Positions 1-7,249 of a stretch of DNA of 13,012 nt are shown piece by piece. The DNA lies in NCBI GenBank assembly GCA_002364975.1, contig DEYT01000107.1:8369-21380 (forward strand). Direction: 5' to 3'. The stretch is from Opitutia bacterium UBA3151. Lineage in GTDB: Bacteria; Verrucomicrobiota; Verrucomicrobiia; Opitutales; Seribacteraceae. A program made the translations under genes and the position numbers. The notes beneath the pieces are model-generated. The model was not told the origin of the DNA. It saw nothing but the letters and a program-made list of their open reading frames with translations, and searched no databases. The stretch's first letter is position 1; each line of letters begins with the position of its first letter.

Positions 1-372
1 AGTAGCACCAAGGCAATGTACGGCAGTATTGCCATTACTGGTACTGAAAACAAGAAAGTTGTCTTTATGGGTAAAGGTAAGACTATGGAGTCTCAAGGTA
101 TTACAGATTATGTTGCCGACCCTGCTCTGATTATCTACAAATTGACCGACGGTGCATGGGGTGTTTACAAGACTATCGATAACTGGGGAGATGCTACAGG
201 TACCGAAAACATTTCCACGGTAGATGGCAGCGAGGGTATTACCTTACCCGTTGATGCTAATGAAGCTGCTATTGTGCTGGACCTTGAACCTGGTAACTAC
301 TCGGCCATCCTAACTTCAACCGAAGCAACCGAAAAAGAAGCTTTGGTCGAAGCTTACGAGATTGTTGAGTAG
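1..372 (+). CDS. C-terminal part of a secreted-type protein (verrucomicrobial ALVE-x-Y domain)
   Basis: The frame is open at the first base (Ser-Ser-Thr-Lys-Ala precedes the Met codon at 16), so the true start is probably left of the window and the Met at 16 is probably internal. The visible 123 residues contain ADPALIIYK, a DNWGDATG segment, LDLEPGNYSAIL and a final ALVEAYEIVE. This order matches the C-terminal beta-rich domain that ends many large secreted Verrucomicrobiota proteins (ADP-x-L-x-L-Y, DDW, L-x-PG-x-Y-x-A, ALVEVYD); its biochemical role is not known to me. No signal peptide is visible because the N-terminus is missing. A strong intrinsic terminator follows, so it is not co-transcribed with the next gene. 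A decayed, inverted copy of its last ~80 codons lies at 7310-7649. Assignment to this domain type is from recognition of the pattern, not from a search. Confidence 0.8.
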   Translation, partial: SSTKAMYGSIAITGTENKKVVFMGKGKTMESQGITDYVADPALIIYKLTDGAWGVYKTIDNWGDATGTENISTVDGSEGITLPVDANEAAIVLDLEPGNYSAILTSTEATEKEALVEAYEIVE

Positions 373-407
373 TTTGATAATTTTCTTTTTGGATCTATTT
401 TAACCAT

Positions 408-447
408 AAATGCTTCCCTTCTCATAAGGGAAGCGTTTTTATATATT
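408..447 (+). terminator. Intrinsic terminator after the left-edge gene
   Basis: GCTTCCCTT (412-420) pairs perfectly with AAGGGAAGC (426-434) around the five-base loop CTCAT. A T-run follows at 436-440, and the A bases at 408-410 can pair with it. This is a textbook rho-independent terminator, 36 bases after the stop codon at 370-372, and it separates the secreted-protein gene from the polysaccharide genes. Confidence 0.92.
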
Positions 448-456
448 AAAGGATTC

Positions 457-485
457 TTGCCAGTTGCTTACAGAGTCTATTTTAT
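457..485 (+). promoter_or_regulatory. Candidate sigma-70-like promoter for the ABC ATPase gene, possibly leaderless
   Basis: TTGCCA (457-462, 5 of 6 matches to the -35 consensus) is followed 17 bases later by TTTTAT (480-485, 4 of 6 to the -10 consensus). Transcription would then begin close to the ATG at 492, which fits the lack of any Shine-Dalgarno sequence before that ATG. An in-frame TGA at 486-488 rules out an upstream start. In AT-rich DNA such matches arise by chance, so this is tentative. Confidence 0.3.
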
Positions 486-491
486 TGATCG

Positions 492-1826
492 ATGCATTTA
501 CGTCATGGAAAGCCAAGCATCGAAAGCAACTTGGTTGTAGAGGTAGATAGTATCAGCAAAACTTATAATTTAGCTGACTCGAAGATTGGTTGGAGGAAGT
601 TGGTTGATTCTATTTTTCAATTCCGTTCATCCCGTTCCCTCTTAGCTTCGGAAGTTTTAAAAGGAGTTTCTTTTAATGTTAAAAAGGGAGAATCCTTGGG
701 CATAATCGGATTGAATGGATCGGGTAAAAGTACACTTTTGCAAATCATTACGCAGACGGTACAACCAGACGAAGGTAGTTTAAAAACGGTTGGCCGGATC
801 GCAGCACTATTGGAACTTGGATCTGGCTTTAACTCAGAATTCACGGGGCGTGAAAATGTTTACTTGAACGCATCTCTCTTTGGTTTATCAGAAAAAGAAA
901 CAAGCGGGAGATTTGGTAAAATCGAAGCTTTTGCAGATATTGGAACTTTCATTGATCAACCTGTAAAAACTTACTCAACTGGGATGGCCTTGCGCTTGGC
1001 TTTCTCTATTATTGTCAATATTGATCCAGAAATACTAATTATTGACGAGGCACTTGCTGTTGGCGATGCAATTTTCATTCAGAAATGTATGCGGTTTCTT
1101 CGAGAATTTAAGAAGAAAGGCACTTTAATTTTAGTTTCTCATGATTTAACCGCTGTGAAAAGCCTTTGTGATCAATGCCTTTGGCTTCATCAAGGGGCAG
1201 TTAAAATGAATGCCTCTGTGAAAAATGTTACGGAGAAGTACTTAGCTTATATTCTAGAAGAGCAAAAGCAGGAATTTTCCAGCAAGAATTACGAAGAGGA
1301 AAAAAAGGTTAAAGTAAATTTGAAATCAACTTGCTTTAGTCCATACCAAGTTTTTAATTTTCATAAAAATATAGATAATTTTGGATCAAAAAAAGCTATC
1401 ATCGAAAAATACCAACTTTTTCATGCTAAAAGCAAGGATCCAATTAAATTTCTTACCGGTCTTGAACCCGTAACATTGAGGGTTTTAGCTCGTTTCCAAG
1501 AGGAGGTAACTAATCCGATCGTTGGTTTTTTTGTTAGAGATCGCCTCGGTCAGGATTTACTTGGTGATAATTCTTGGCACCAATACAAAGATTCTAATGT
1601 TATAGTAAGTCGTGATTGCATCCTATCTGCTGAATTCAACTTCATTATGCCAAGATTACCTCAAGGTGAATATGGAATTTCTTTGGCAATAGCTCAAGGT
1701 GACGAAAAAACTCACTCTATACTGCACTGGATACACGATGCCATGTTTATCCGTTCAGTCGGGCCTTCACCGCCTGGTTTAGTAGGAATCCCAATGGAAA
1801 ACATCGTACTTAAAGTGGAAGAATAA
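492..1826 (+). CDS. wzt: Wzt/KpsT-family ABC transporter ATP-binding protein for polysaccharide export, with C-terminal extension
   Basis: This is the cytoplasmic ATPase that would energise export of a finished glycan across the inner membrane together with an ABC-2 permease (Wzm). Seen in the 444 residues: Walker A GLNGSGKST at 73-81, signature YSTGM at 161-165, Walker B ILIIDE at 181-186 and the H-loop SHD at 216-218. The nucleotide-binding part ends near residue 250. Residues ~300-444 form a separate beta-rich domain typical of the long Wzt proteins, whose C-terminal domain binds the modified non-reducing end of the O-antigen; KpsT-type ATPases lack it. The start at 492 is forced by an in-frame TGA just upstream, though a later TTG near 534 cannot be excluded. 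The permease partner is not in this window. The gene leads a co-directional run of methyltransferase and glycosyltransferase genes and sits 17 bases before the next one. The Wzt family call is secure; the cargo is inferred. Confidence 0.93.
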   Translation: MHLRHGKPSIESNLVVEVDSISKTYNLADSKIGWRKLVDSIFQFRSSRSLLASEVLKGVSFNVKKGESLGIIGLNGSGKSTLLQIITQTVQPDEGSLKTVGRIAALLELGSGFNSEFTGRENVYLNASLFGLSEKETSGRFGKIEAFADIGTFIDQPVKTYSTGMALRLAFSIIVNIDPEILIIDEALAVGDAIFIQKCMRFLREFKKKGTLILVSHDLTAVKSLCDQCLWLHQGAVKMNASVKNVTEKYLAYILEEQKQEFSSKNYEEEKKVKVNLKSTCFSPYQVFNFHKNIDNFGSKKAIIEKYQLFHAKSKDPIKFLTGLEPVTLRVLARFQEEVTNPIVGFFVRDRLGQDLLGDNSWHQYKDSNVIVSRDCILSAEFNFIMPRLPQGEYGISLAIAQGDEKTHSILHWIHDAMFIRSVGPSPPGLVGIPMENIVLKVEE

Positions 1827-1843
1827 TCTTCAAAATTCAAAAA

Positions 1844-2380
1844 ATGCACCAAAGTTCTTATAAAAAAATGGAATTTTTCATAAGTGAATATTCTTCAATA
1901 TTCAACCAGAAGAAGAACTTCGTGTTGGATTTTGGTAGTCATGATGTGAACGGGTCCTACCGCCCTCTGTTTTCCTCAGATTCATGGAATTATACAGGTC
2001 TTGATCTTACATCTGGTCCTAATGTTGACCTTGTCACGAATGATCCATATAAGTGGACTGAAATCGAAGATGAAAAATTTGACCTAGTCATTTCTGGACA
2101 AGCATTAGAGCATTGTGATTTCTTTTGGCTCATTTTTCTTGAAATCAAGCGAGTCTTAAAGCCAAATGGTCATGCGTGTATTATAGCACCTTCTTCTGGA
2201 CCTGAGCATAAATATCCAGTTGATTGTTGGCGGTTTTATCCCGATGGCATGAAGGCATTGTGTAATTATTCTGGCCTTGAACTAATTAAGGCTGAAACCG
2301 AATGGAATCCACCCGATTATGAGGATGGTAGTCAAGTTTGGAAGGATACTATTTTGGTCGCAAAAAAGCCAATTAAATGA
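1844..2380 (+). CDS. Small class I SAM-dependent methyltransferase
   Basis: A 178-residue Rossmann-type methyltransferase. Motif I is VLDFGSHD at 27-34, an acidic residue closes strand 2 (GLDL, about residue 53), and motif IV/post-IV reads DLVISGQALEH at about 80-91, followed by EIKRVLKPNG, the usual strand-5 approach of the Methyltransf_11/23 type. Motif I lacks the more common G-x-G-x-G pattern (FGSHDVNG instead). Thus SAM binding is likely but the acceptor is unknown. Given the neighbours, a sugar hydroxyl in a surface glycan is the best guess. No Shine-Dalgarno is seen before the ATG at 1844, which follows the previous stop by 17 bases. A Met at 1868 is a possible alternative start, but motif I needs only residue 27 onward. 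Its stop overlaps the next start as ATGA, suggesting translational coupling. Confidence 0.85.
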   Translation: MHQSSYKKMEFFISEYSSIFNQKKNFVLDFGSHDVNGSYRPLFSSDSWNYTGLDLTSGPNVDLVTNDPYKWTEIEDEKFDLVISGQALEHCDFFWLIFLEIKRVLKPNGHACIIAPSSGPEHKYPVDCWRFYPDGMKALCNYSGLELIKAETEWNPPDYEDGSQVWKDTILVAKKPIK

Positions 2381-5300
2381 CAAAACTTACGCGATTACCA
2401 AACTTTGAGTTTTCACCAAAGTACAATTCGGATGTTGAAAATTGGCATCCGCATCAAGCTTTTGCTTATGATCTTGTAGGAGAATTAAGGCCAAAAGTTG
2501 TTGTTGAATTGGGTGTTCATCTTGGTGATTCTTACTTTACTTTTTGCCAGGCAAGACGAGAGCATGGGCTCGATTCAATTTGTTATGCGGTGGATACTTG
2601 GGAGGGTGATGAACAGGCAGGTTCTTATGGTGAAGAAGTTTATTCCATTGTGAAAGCATATAACGAAAAGTATTACGCTGATTTTTCGTATCTGATCAGA
2701 AGTACTTTCAATGAGTCAAAATCACAGTTTGACAACAATTCCATAGATCTATTGCACATTGACGGACTGCATACGTACGAAGCTGTAAAAGAAGATTTCG
2801 AAAACTGGTTACCGAAAGTCAAGAAAGGCGGAATTATTCTAATTCATGATGTAGTAGCAAAGAATTCAGGATTTGGAACTTGGAAATTCTGGGAAAAGTT
2901 GCAAGGGCAGTTCCCATCTTTCACTTTTCAATCAGGTTGGGGACTTGGGGTGCTACAGAACTCTCCACAAGATTCATCCATACATATTGGAAGGTTACTA
3001 CTATCAGAAAATTTCAAATCAAAAATTCAACATGATTATCTTGTCGCTCACAAACTCACAACCTTGAAGAAAGAATTGGATAGTAGCCATATTGAAACAA
3101 ACCAATTAAGGCAGTTGCTTTCCGTTAAAAAGCAGGAACTTCAGGCTTGGCAGGAAAGAGCTTCAGTTGCCGAGAGTTCCAATGCTGCTTGGGAGGAAAG
3201 AGCCCTTTTGGCTGAAGGAGCAACTCAAGTTTGGGAACAAAAAGCAACCCGATTGGAAGAATTAAAAAAATCTTGGGAACAAAAGGCTGCACTTGCAGAA
3301 AAAGCGATAGAAGATGAAAAAATTAAGCTTATAGATTCTGATTTAAGAGCATCCGTTTTACAAAAGCATCTAGATGACTCTGGAACTCGAATTACAATAT
3401 TTGAGAATAAAATTAAATCTCTAATTAATAAAAGTGAAATATCTCAAGATAAAATTATTCGGATGACGAAGTCTTTTTCATGGAAGATAACCTCCCCGAT
3501 TCGATTTCTGCGAAGAAAGTTCTTAGATTCCTTTCAAAGCACCGTTTCAGAGGAATTTAATCCTCGTTTGTACTTGGAACTCAATCCAGATTTGAAAGAA
3601 ATCTTCGACGATGACTGGCAAGGAGCTACCAACCATTTTCTTATTCATGGAAAAGATGAAGGACGCCCATTCTCCTATCAACATGCTCCTCCTCCGCATT
3701 TGAGAACCTTTGAGGAGTGGATTCGAAGGTATGAAGAAAATCCTGAATTTAATCCTCCATTATCAAATTTTAAAATTCAAAAAAAACCATTGTTTTCTAT
3801 CATTCTACCAGTATTTGACCCTCCTATTCCATTTCTTGAAGCAGCACTGAATTCAGTGGTTGAACAAAACTATGATAACTGGGAGTTGTGCATTGTGGAC
3901 GACGCTTCCCAGAATGAAATTGTAAGAGATAAACTTAAAGAATTTGCATCTAGAGAACCGCGCATAAAGTTACACCTCAGAAAAATAAATGGGCATATTT
4001 CTGCCGCCTCCAATACAGCAATTGACTTAGCATCTGGGGAGTTCCTTGTTTTTTTTGATCATGACGATCTACTCTGTCCTCAAAGTTTATCGAGACTTGC
4101 AGAAACCTTGAATGACAAACCTCAGGTTAAATTCATTTATTCTGATGAGGATAAAATTAATGCTAAAGGAAAACGTTCAGATCCATATTTTAAGCCTGAC
4201 TGGAATCCTGAGCTATTGTTATCCCAGAATTATATTTGTCATTTAACATGCTGTGAGTTGAAGCTTGTTAAAGAAGCTGGTAATTTTAGAAAGGGTTATG
4301 AGGGAGCTCAAGACTGGGACTTGTTTTTACGGGTAACTGAAAAACTAAAAGAATTTGAAATCTTTCATATTCCGGAAATTCTCTATCACTGGAGATCGAC
4401 TTCATCTTCAACGGCAAAATCCGTTCAATCCAAAAACTATGTTCTGGAATCTGCAAAAAAAACCTTATTAGATGCGATAGAAAGAAGAAATATTGATGGA
4501 TCAGTAATCCCAGTTAGCGAAAAATTCAGTTACTGGAGAATTGAAAGAAAACTTCCAGAAAAAAAACCCTTGGTTTCAATTCTTATTCCGACCAAAGATA
4601 AACTTCGACTTCTCCGATCATGCATAGATAGTTTGAAAAACAAAACTGATTACTCAAATTATGAAATAATTATTTTGGATAACGATTCTACCGATCCTGA
4701 AACCCAGAGGTATTTTGTGGAATTCCAGAAACATGAAAAATGCAATGTATTACAAGTTCCTGGACCCTTTAACTATTCTAAAATCAATAATAAAGGTGCC
4801 CGAAATGCAGAGGGTGAAATTCTCTTACTTCTTAACAATGATATTGAGATCATTCAATCGAATTGGCTGACCGAGATTGTATCTCATGCAATCAGACCAG
4901 AAATAGGATGTGTAGGGGCCAAGCTTCTTTATTCCGATGACACCATTCAACACGCTGGAGTCATTCTTGGCCTTGGAGGGGTTGCAGGACATGCATACAG
5001 AGGATTCTCGAAGAATCACACCGGTAGTAGACTTCGCTTACATTTAAGCCAAAATTTTGAGGCTGTTACGGGCGCATGCCTTGCGATTCGAAAAGATGTC
5101 TTTGAAGAAGTCAACGGTTTGGATGAAGAAAACCTTACGGTTGCTTTCAATGATGTCGACTTTTGCATTCGGGTAGGACAAGCCGGGTATCGTAACCTTT
5201 GGACTCCATTTGCAACGCTATACCATCACGAGTCAGCCTCTCGTGGAAGTGATGAGACTCCAAAAAATAAAAAGCGTTTTCAGAAAGAAGTCGATTACAT

Positions 5301-5433
5301 GAAAGCAAAGTGGAAAGATCTTTTGATGAAAGATTCGACTTATAATCCAAATTTAACCCTTCTACACGAAGATTTTTCATTGGCTTTCCCTCCCAGAACT
5401 AAAACTTTTAAAACTTCCCGCAATTGGAAATGA
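2377..5433 (+). CDS. Four-part fusion: methyltransferase, coiled coil, GT2 glycosyltransferase, GT2 glycosyltransferase
   Basis: A 1018-residue protein. Residues ~1-205 form a class I methyltransferase of the Methyltransf_24 type (ELGVHLGDS at 44-52; HIDGLHTYE from 127, where the acid and His resemble the metal-binding region of that family). Residues ~228-362 are a predicted coiled coil containing four exact 14-residue repeats with Trp at 258, 272, 286 and 300. SWKIT at 368-372 is a common lead-in to GT2 domains. Residues 394-432 match the Y-L-x-x-NPD ... HFL-x-HG ... EGRPF module often attached to glycosyltransferases. The first GT2 domain begins near 471 (SIILPVF, VDDAS, then DHDD at 561-564 as the metal/nucleotide-sugar motif). 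The second begins near 731 (SILIPTKD, NND at 820-822, NDVDFCIRV at 925-933, HHES at 950-953). Both GT domains keep their key acids, so both may be active. No membrane segment is apparent; it is probably cytoplasmic or peripheral. It overlaps both neighbours by ATGA. Confidence 0.92.
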   Translation: MTKLTRLPNFEFSPKYNSDVENWHPHQAFAYDLVGELRPKVVVELGVHLGDSYFTFCQARREHGLDSICYAVDTWEGDEQAGSYGEEVYSIVKAYNEKYYADFSYLIRSTFNESKSQFDNNSIDLLHIDGLHTYEAVKEDFENWLPKVKKGGIILIHDVVAKNSGFGTWKFWEKLQGQFPSFTFQSGWGLGVLQNSPQDSSIHIGRLLLSENFKSKIQHDYLVAHKLTTLKKELDSSHIETNQLRQLLSVKKQELQAWQERASVAESSNAAWEERALLAEGATQVWEQKATRLEELKKSWEQKAALAEKAIEDEKIKLIDSDLRASVLQKHLDDSGTRITIFENKIKSLINKSEISQDKIIRMTKSFSWKITSPIRFLRRKFLDSFQSTVSEEFNPRLYLELNPDLKEIFDDDWQGATNHFLIHGKDEGRPFSYQHAPPPHLRTFEEWIRRYEENPEFNPPLSNFKIQKKPLFSIILPVFDPPIPFLEAALNSVVEQNYDNWELCIVDDASQNEIVRDKLKEFASREPRIKLHLRKINGHISAASNTAIDLASGEFLVFFDHDDLLCPQSLSRLAETLNDKPQVKFIYSDEDKINAKGKRSDPYFKPDWNPELLLSQNYICHLTCCELKLVKEAGNFRKGYEGAQDWDLFLRVTEKLKEFEIFHIPEILYHWRSTSSSTAKSVQSKNYVLESAKKTLLDAIERRNIDGSVIPVSEKFSYWRIERKLPEKKPLVSILIPTKDKLRLLRSCIDSLKNKTDYSNYEIIILDNDSTDPETQRYFVEFQKHEKCNVLQVPGPFNYSKINNKGARNAEGEILLLLNNDIEIIQSNWLTEIVSHAIRPEIGCVGAKLLYSDDTIQHAGVILGLGGVAGHAYRGFSKNHTGSRLRLHLSQNFEAVTGACLAIRKDVFEEVNGLDEENLTVAFNDVDFCIRVGQAGYRNLWTPFATLYHHESASRGSDETPKNKKRFQKEVDYMKAKWKDLLMKDSTYNPNLTLLHEDFSLAFPPRTKTFKTSRNWK
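3145..3312 (+). repeat. Four tandem 42-base repeats encoding a 14-residue coiled-coil unit
   Basis: Units start at 3145, 3187, 3229 and 3271, each exactly 42 bases with no indels. Each encodes [A/V/S]-W-[Q/E]-[E/Q]-[R/K]-A followed by eight more variable residues rich in Glu, Ala and Leu. Fourteen residues equal two heptads, so the repeat keeps coiled-coil register. The DNA units have drifted more than the W-x-x-[RK]-A core, suggesting old duplication with selection on the protein. Confidence 0.9.
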
Positions 5434-6209
5434 ACCAAATTTTTCAGAATAAGAAAAAGAAGAAATTGGATAGAATTCGTACTTTACTTAAAAATGAAGA
5501 TACCTATGAGGAGACTGAACTTCATTTTAATTTTCTCAATCCAAATATCAGGGAAATCTATGGGCTAGCCGATTCAGAAAATGTTTCAAGCCACGAATAT
5601 GACGAATTTGCTCAGGAGATCATTCGGGTGCAAGAGGATGGATTAATACTGGATTGTGGTTCTGGTAAAAGAAATAAATACTTGGATAATGTGGTCAATT
5701 TTGAAATTGTTCCATATGAAAGTACTGATGTTGTCGGACTAGGTGAATCTTTACCATTTATGGACAATAGTTTTGATGCCGTCCTATCTTTGAATGTTTT
5801 GGAACATGTTAAGAATCCATTTCTATGTGCAGCTGAAATCTCAAGAGTTTTAAAGCCAGAAGGTAAACTATATTGTGTTGCTGCCTTTCTTCAACCAGTC
5901 CATGCATTTCCAGACCATTATTTCAATATGACAAAAGGAGGCATGAAGTTACTCTTCGAACAGCATCTTCATATAGATGAACAAAAGATCATTCAAAGTG
6001 GTCTTCCAATATTTTCCCTTACATGGATGCTTCAGAGATGGTATCATTCACTTCCTCATTCTCAAAAAGATCAATTTTTAAAAAAAAGAGTAAAGGATTT
6101 GATCGGTTCTCCAACTGATTATTTGACTGAAGACTTTGTTACCAATCTCCCGAAAGAGGTTAACGAAGAACTTGCATCTACCACCGCACTATTCGCAACA
6201 AAGAAATGA
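5430..6209 (+). CDS. Class I SAM-dependent methyltransferase (Methyltransf_11 type)
   Basis: Starting at ATG 5430 gives 259 residues and an ATGA overlap with the preceding stop, the same junction used by the neighbouring genes. A TTG at 5424 would add only two residues and is less likely. Motif I is LILDCGSGK at 72-80, followed by FEIVPYESTDVV for strand 2. LPFMDNSFD starts at 108 and leads into LSLNVLEHV, the classic Methyltransf_11 motif IV, then EISRVLKPEG. The C-terminal ~90 residues form a substrate-side extension with no motif I recognise. The likely role is O- or N-methylation of a sugar in the exported glycan, inferred only from context. The first 12 bases around its start (GAAATGAACCAA) are repeated at the start of the next gene. 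Confidence 0.88.
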   Translation: MNQIFQNKKKKKLDRIRTLLKNEDTYEETELHFNFLNPNIREIYGLADSENVSSHEYDEFAQEIIRVQEDGLILDCGSGKRNKYLDNVVNFEIVPYESTDVVGLGESLPFMDNSFDAVLSLNVLEHVKNPFLCAAEISRVLKPEGKLYCVAAFLQPVHAFPDHYFNMTKGGMKLLFEQHLHIDEQKIIQSGLPIFSLTWMLQRWYHSLPHSQKDQFLKKRVKDLIGSPTDYLTEDFVTNLPKEVNEELASTTALFATKK

Positions 6210-7249
6210 ACCAATTAAGGAGAAGAATTCTTGAAAGAATTCAGCCTTGGTGTATTGATTCCATTTCCAGAAAGGAAGATTCCATTTCTATCTCCGGATG
6301 GGCGGTTTCCGGCTCTCAAACCAGAGAACATCTTGAGATTCAATCTTGCGGAGCTTCTTTGACAAAAGCCGACTTCAAGGTCACAAGACCAGACCTAGAA
6401 AGTGTTTTTCCCTTTTGGCCTCAGGCAACAAATTCAGGATTCACTTGTGATTTTCGTCTTCAACCTAATCTTTTAGATAAAGAAATTAGATTCTCATATG
6501 GTGACAAAAACATTTTCCCTTTTAACCCTTTCCATGAATATGCATACCCATTGGACGACTGCATTGCAGTACCAGATCCGAGTGGCAGGTTACGGGTACA
6601 TGGATCAGACTCCTTGCCTTCATTTCTTTTGGAAGGTTATTCAACCTTTCGAAAATTGAGCGAAATAATTAGTTCTACAACCACGATCAATAAAATTAAA
6701 AATGCACGAATTCTGGACTGGGGATGCGGCTGTGGCCGAGTAAGCCGGTATTTTGATACAAAAGATATGCAACTTTGGGGTGCAGACATTGATGATTTTA
6801 ATCTTAAATGGTGTGAAGAACAATTGAACATGAAAACACTAGGGATTTCATCAAATCCAACCAAAAACCTTCCTGATTCTTACTTTGACCTCATTTTTGG
6901 AATTTCTGTGATGACCCATCTTCATCATGATTTACAAATTGCATGGCTCGATGAACTTACTCGCTCACTTAAGAGCAGTGGGTATTTAATTCTTACCTTC
7001 CATGGTTTGGCAAGTGCACTCAGGAATATTTCAGATGAAGGATTTGAAGAACTTCTTAGCCAAGGTTTTTATGATTTCGGTGAGAATCCGATTTTGAAGG
7101 GTGCTGTTCCTGAGAATAAGGACTATCGAGATACATATAACACCTTAAACCAGATCGTTTTGAATTGGACTGAAAAGCTTAGGGTGACCAAATACTTCGA
7201 ATCTTTAATCGGAAACCATCAAGATCTTATCGTACTGCAAAAAATATAA
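6206..7249 (+). CDS. SAM-dependent methyltransferase with N-terminal beta-rich accessory domain
   Basis: 347 residues in two parts. Residues ~12-105 (ISISGWAVSG ... VTRPDLESVFPFWP ... NSGFTCDFRL) match the pattern G-W-A ... R-x-D-[VL]-x-x-x-FP ... SGF. I recognise this as a beta-sandwich-like module often attached to bacterial glycosyltransferases and glycan methyltransferases; its function is unclear. Residues ~165-290 are the Rossmann methyltransferase: ILDWGCGCGR at 169-178, then GADID, then FDLIFGISVMTHL as motif IV and LTRSLKSSGYLIL as strand 5. The catalytic fold appears complete. The acceptor is unknown, with a surface glycan likely from the neighbours. Its ATG overlaps the previous stop (ATGA at 6206). 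No terminator follows; a 16-codon ORF begins at 7249 by TAATG overlap, after which the operon stops abruptly at a pseudogene on the other strand. Confidence 0.87.
   Translation: MNQLRRRILERIQPWCIDSISRKEDSISISGWAVSGSQTREHLEIQSCGASLTKADFKVTRPDLESVFPFWPQATNSGFTCDFRLQPNLLDKEIRFSYGDKNIFPFNPFHEYAYPLDDCIAVPDPSGRLRVHGSDSLPSFLLEGYSTFRKLSEIISSTTTINKIKNARILDWGCGCGRVSRYFDTKDMQLWGADIDDFNLKWCEEQLNMKTLGISSNPTKNLPDSYFDLIFGISVMTHLHHDLQIAWLDELTRSLKSSGYLILTFHGLASALRNISDEGFEELLSQGFYDFGENPILKGAVPENKDYRDTYNTLNQIVLNWTEKLRVTKYFESLIGNHQDLIVLQKI

Noticed and set aside
5424..5429. TTG 5424 as the methyltransferase start
   Set aside because: ATG at 5430 gives the ATGA overlap seen at neighbouring junctions and loses only two residues.
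492..7249. The segment as a transposon or integrative element
   Set aside because: There is no transposase, integrase, tRNA attachment site or short terminal inverted repeats with target duplication. Only the inverted homologous gene copies are seen.
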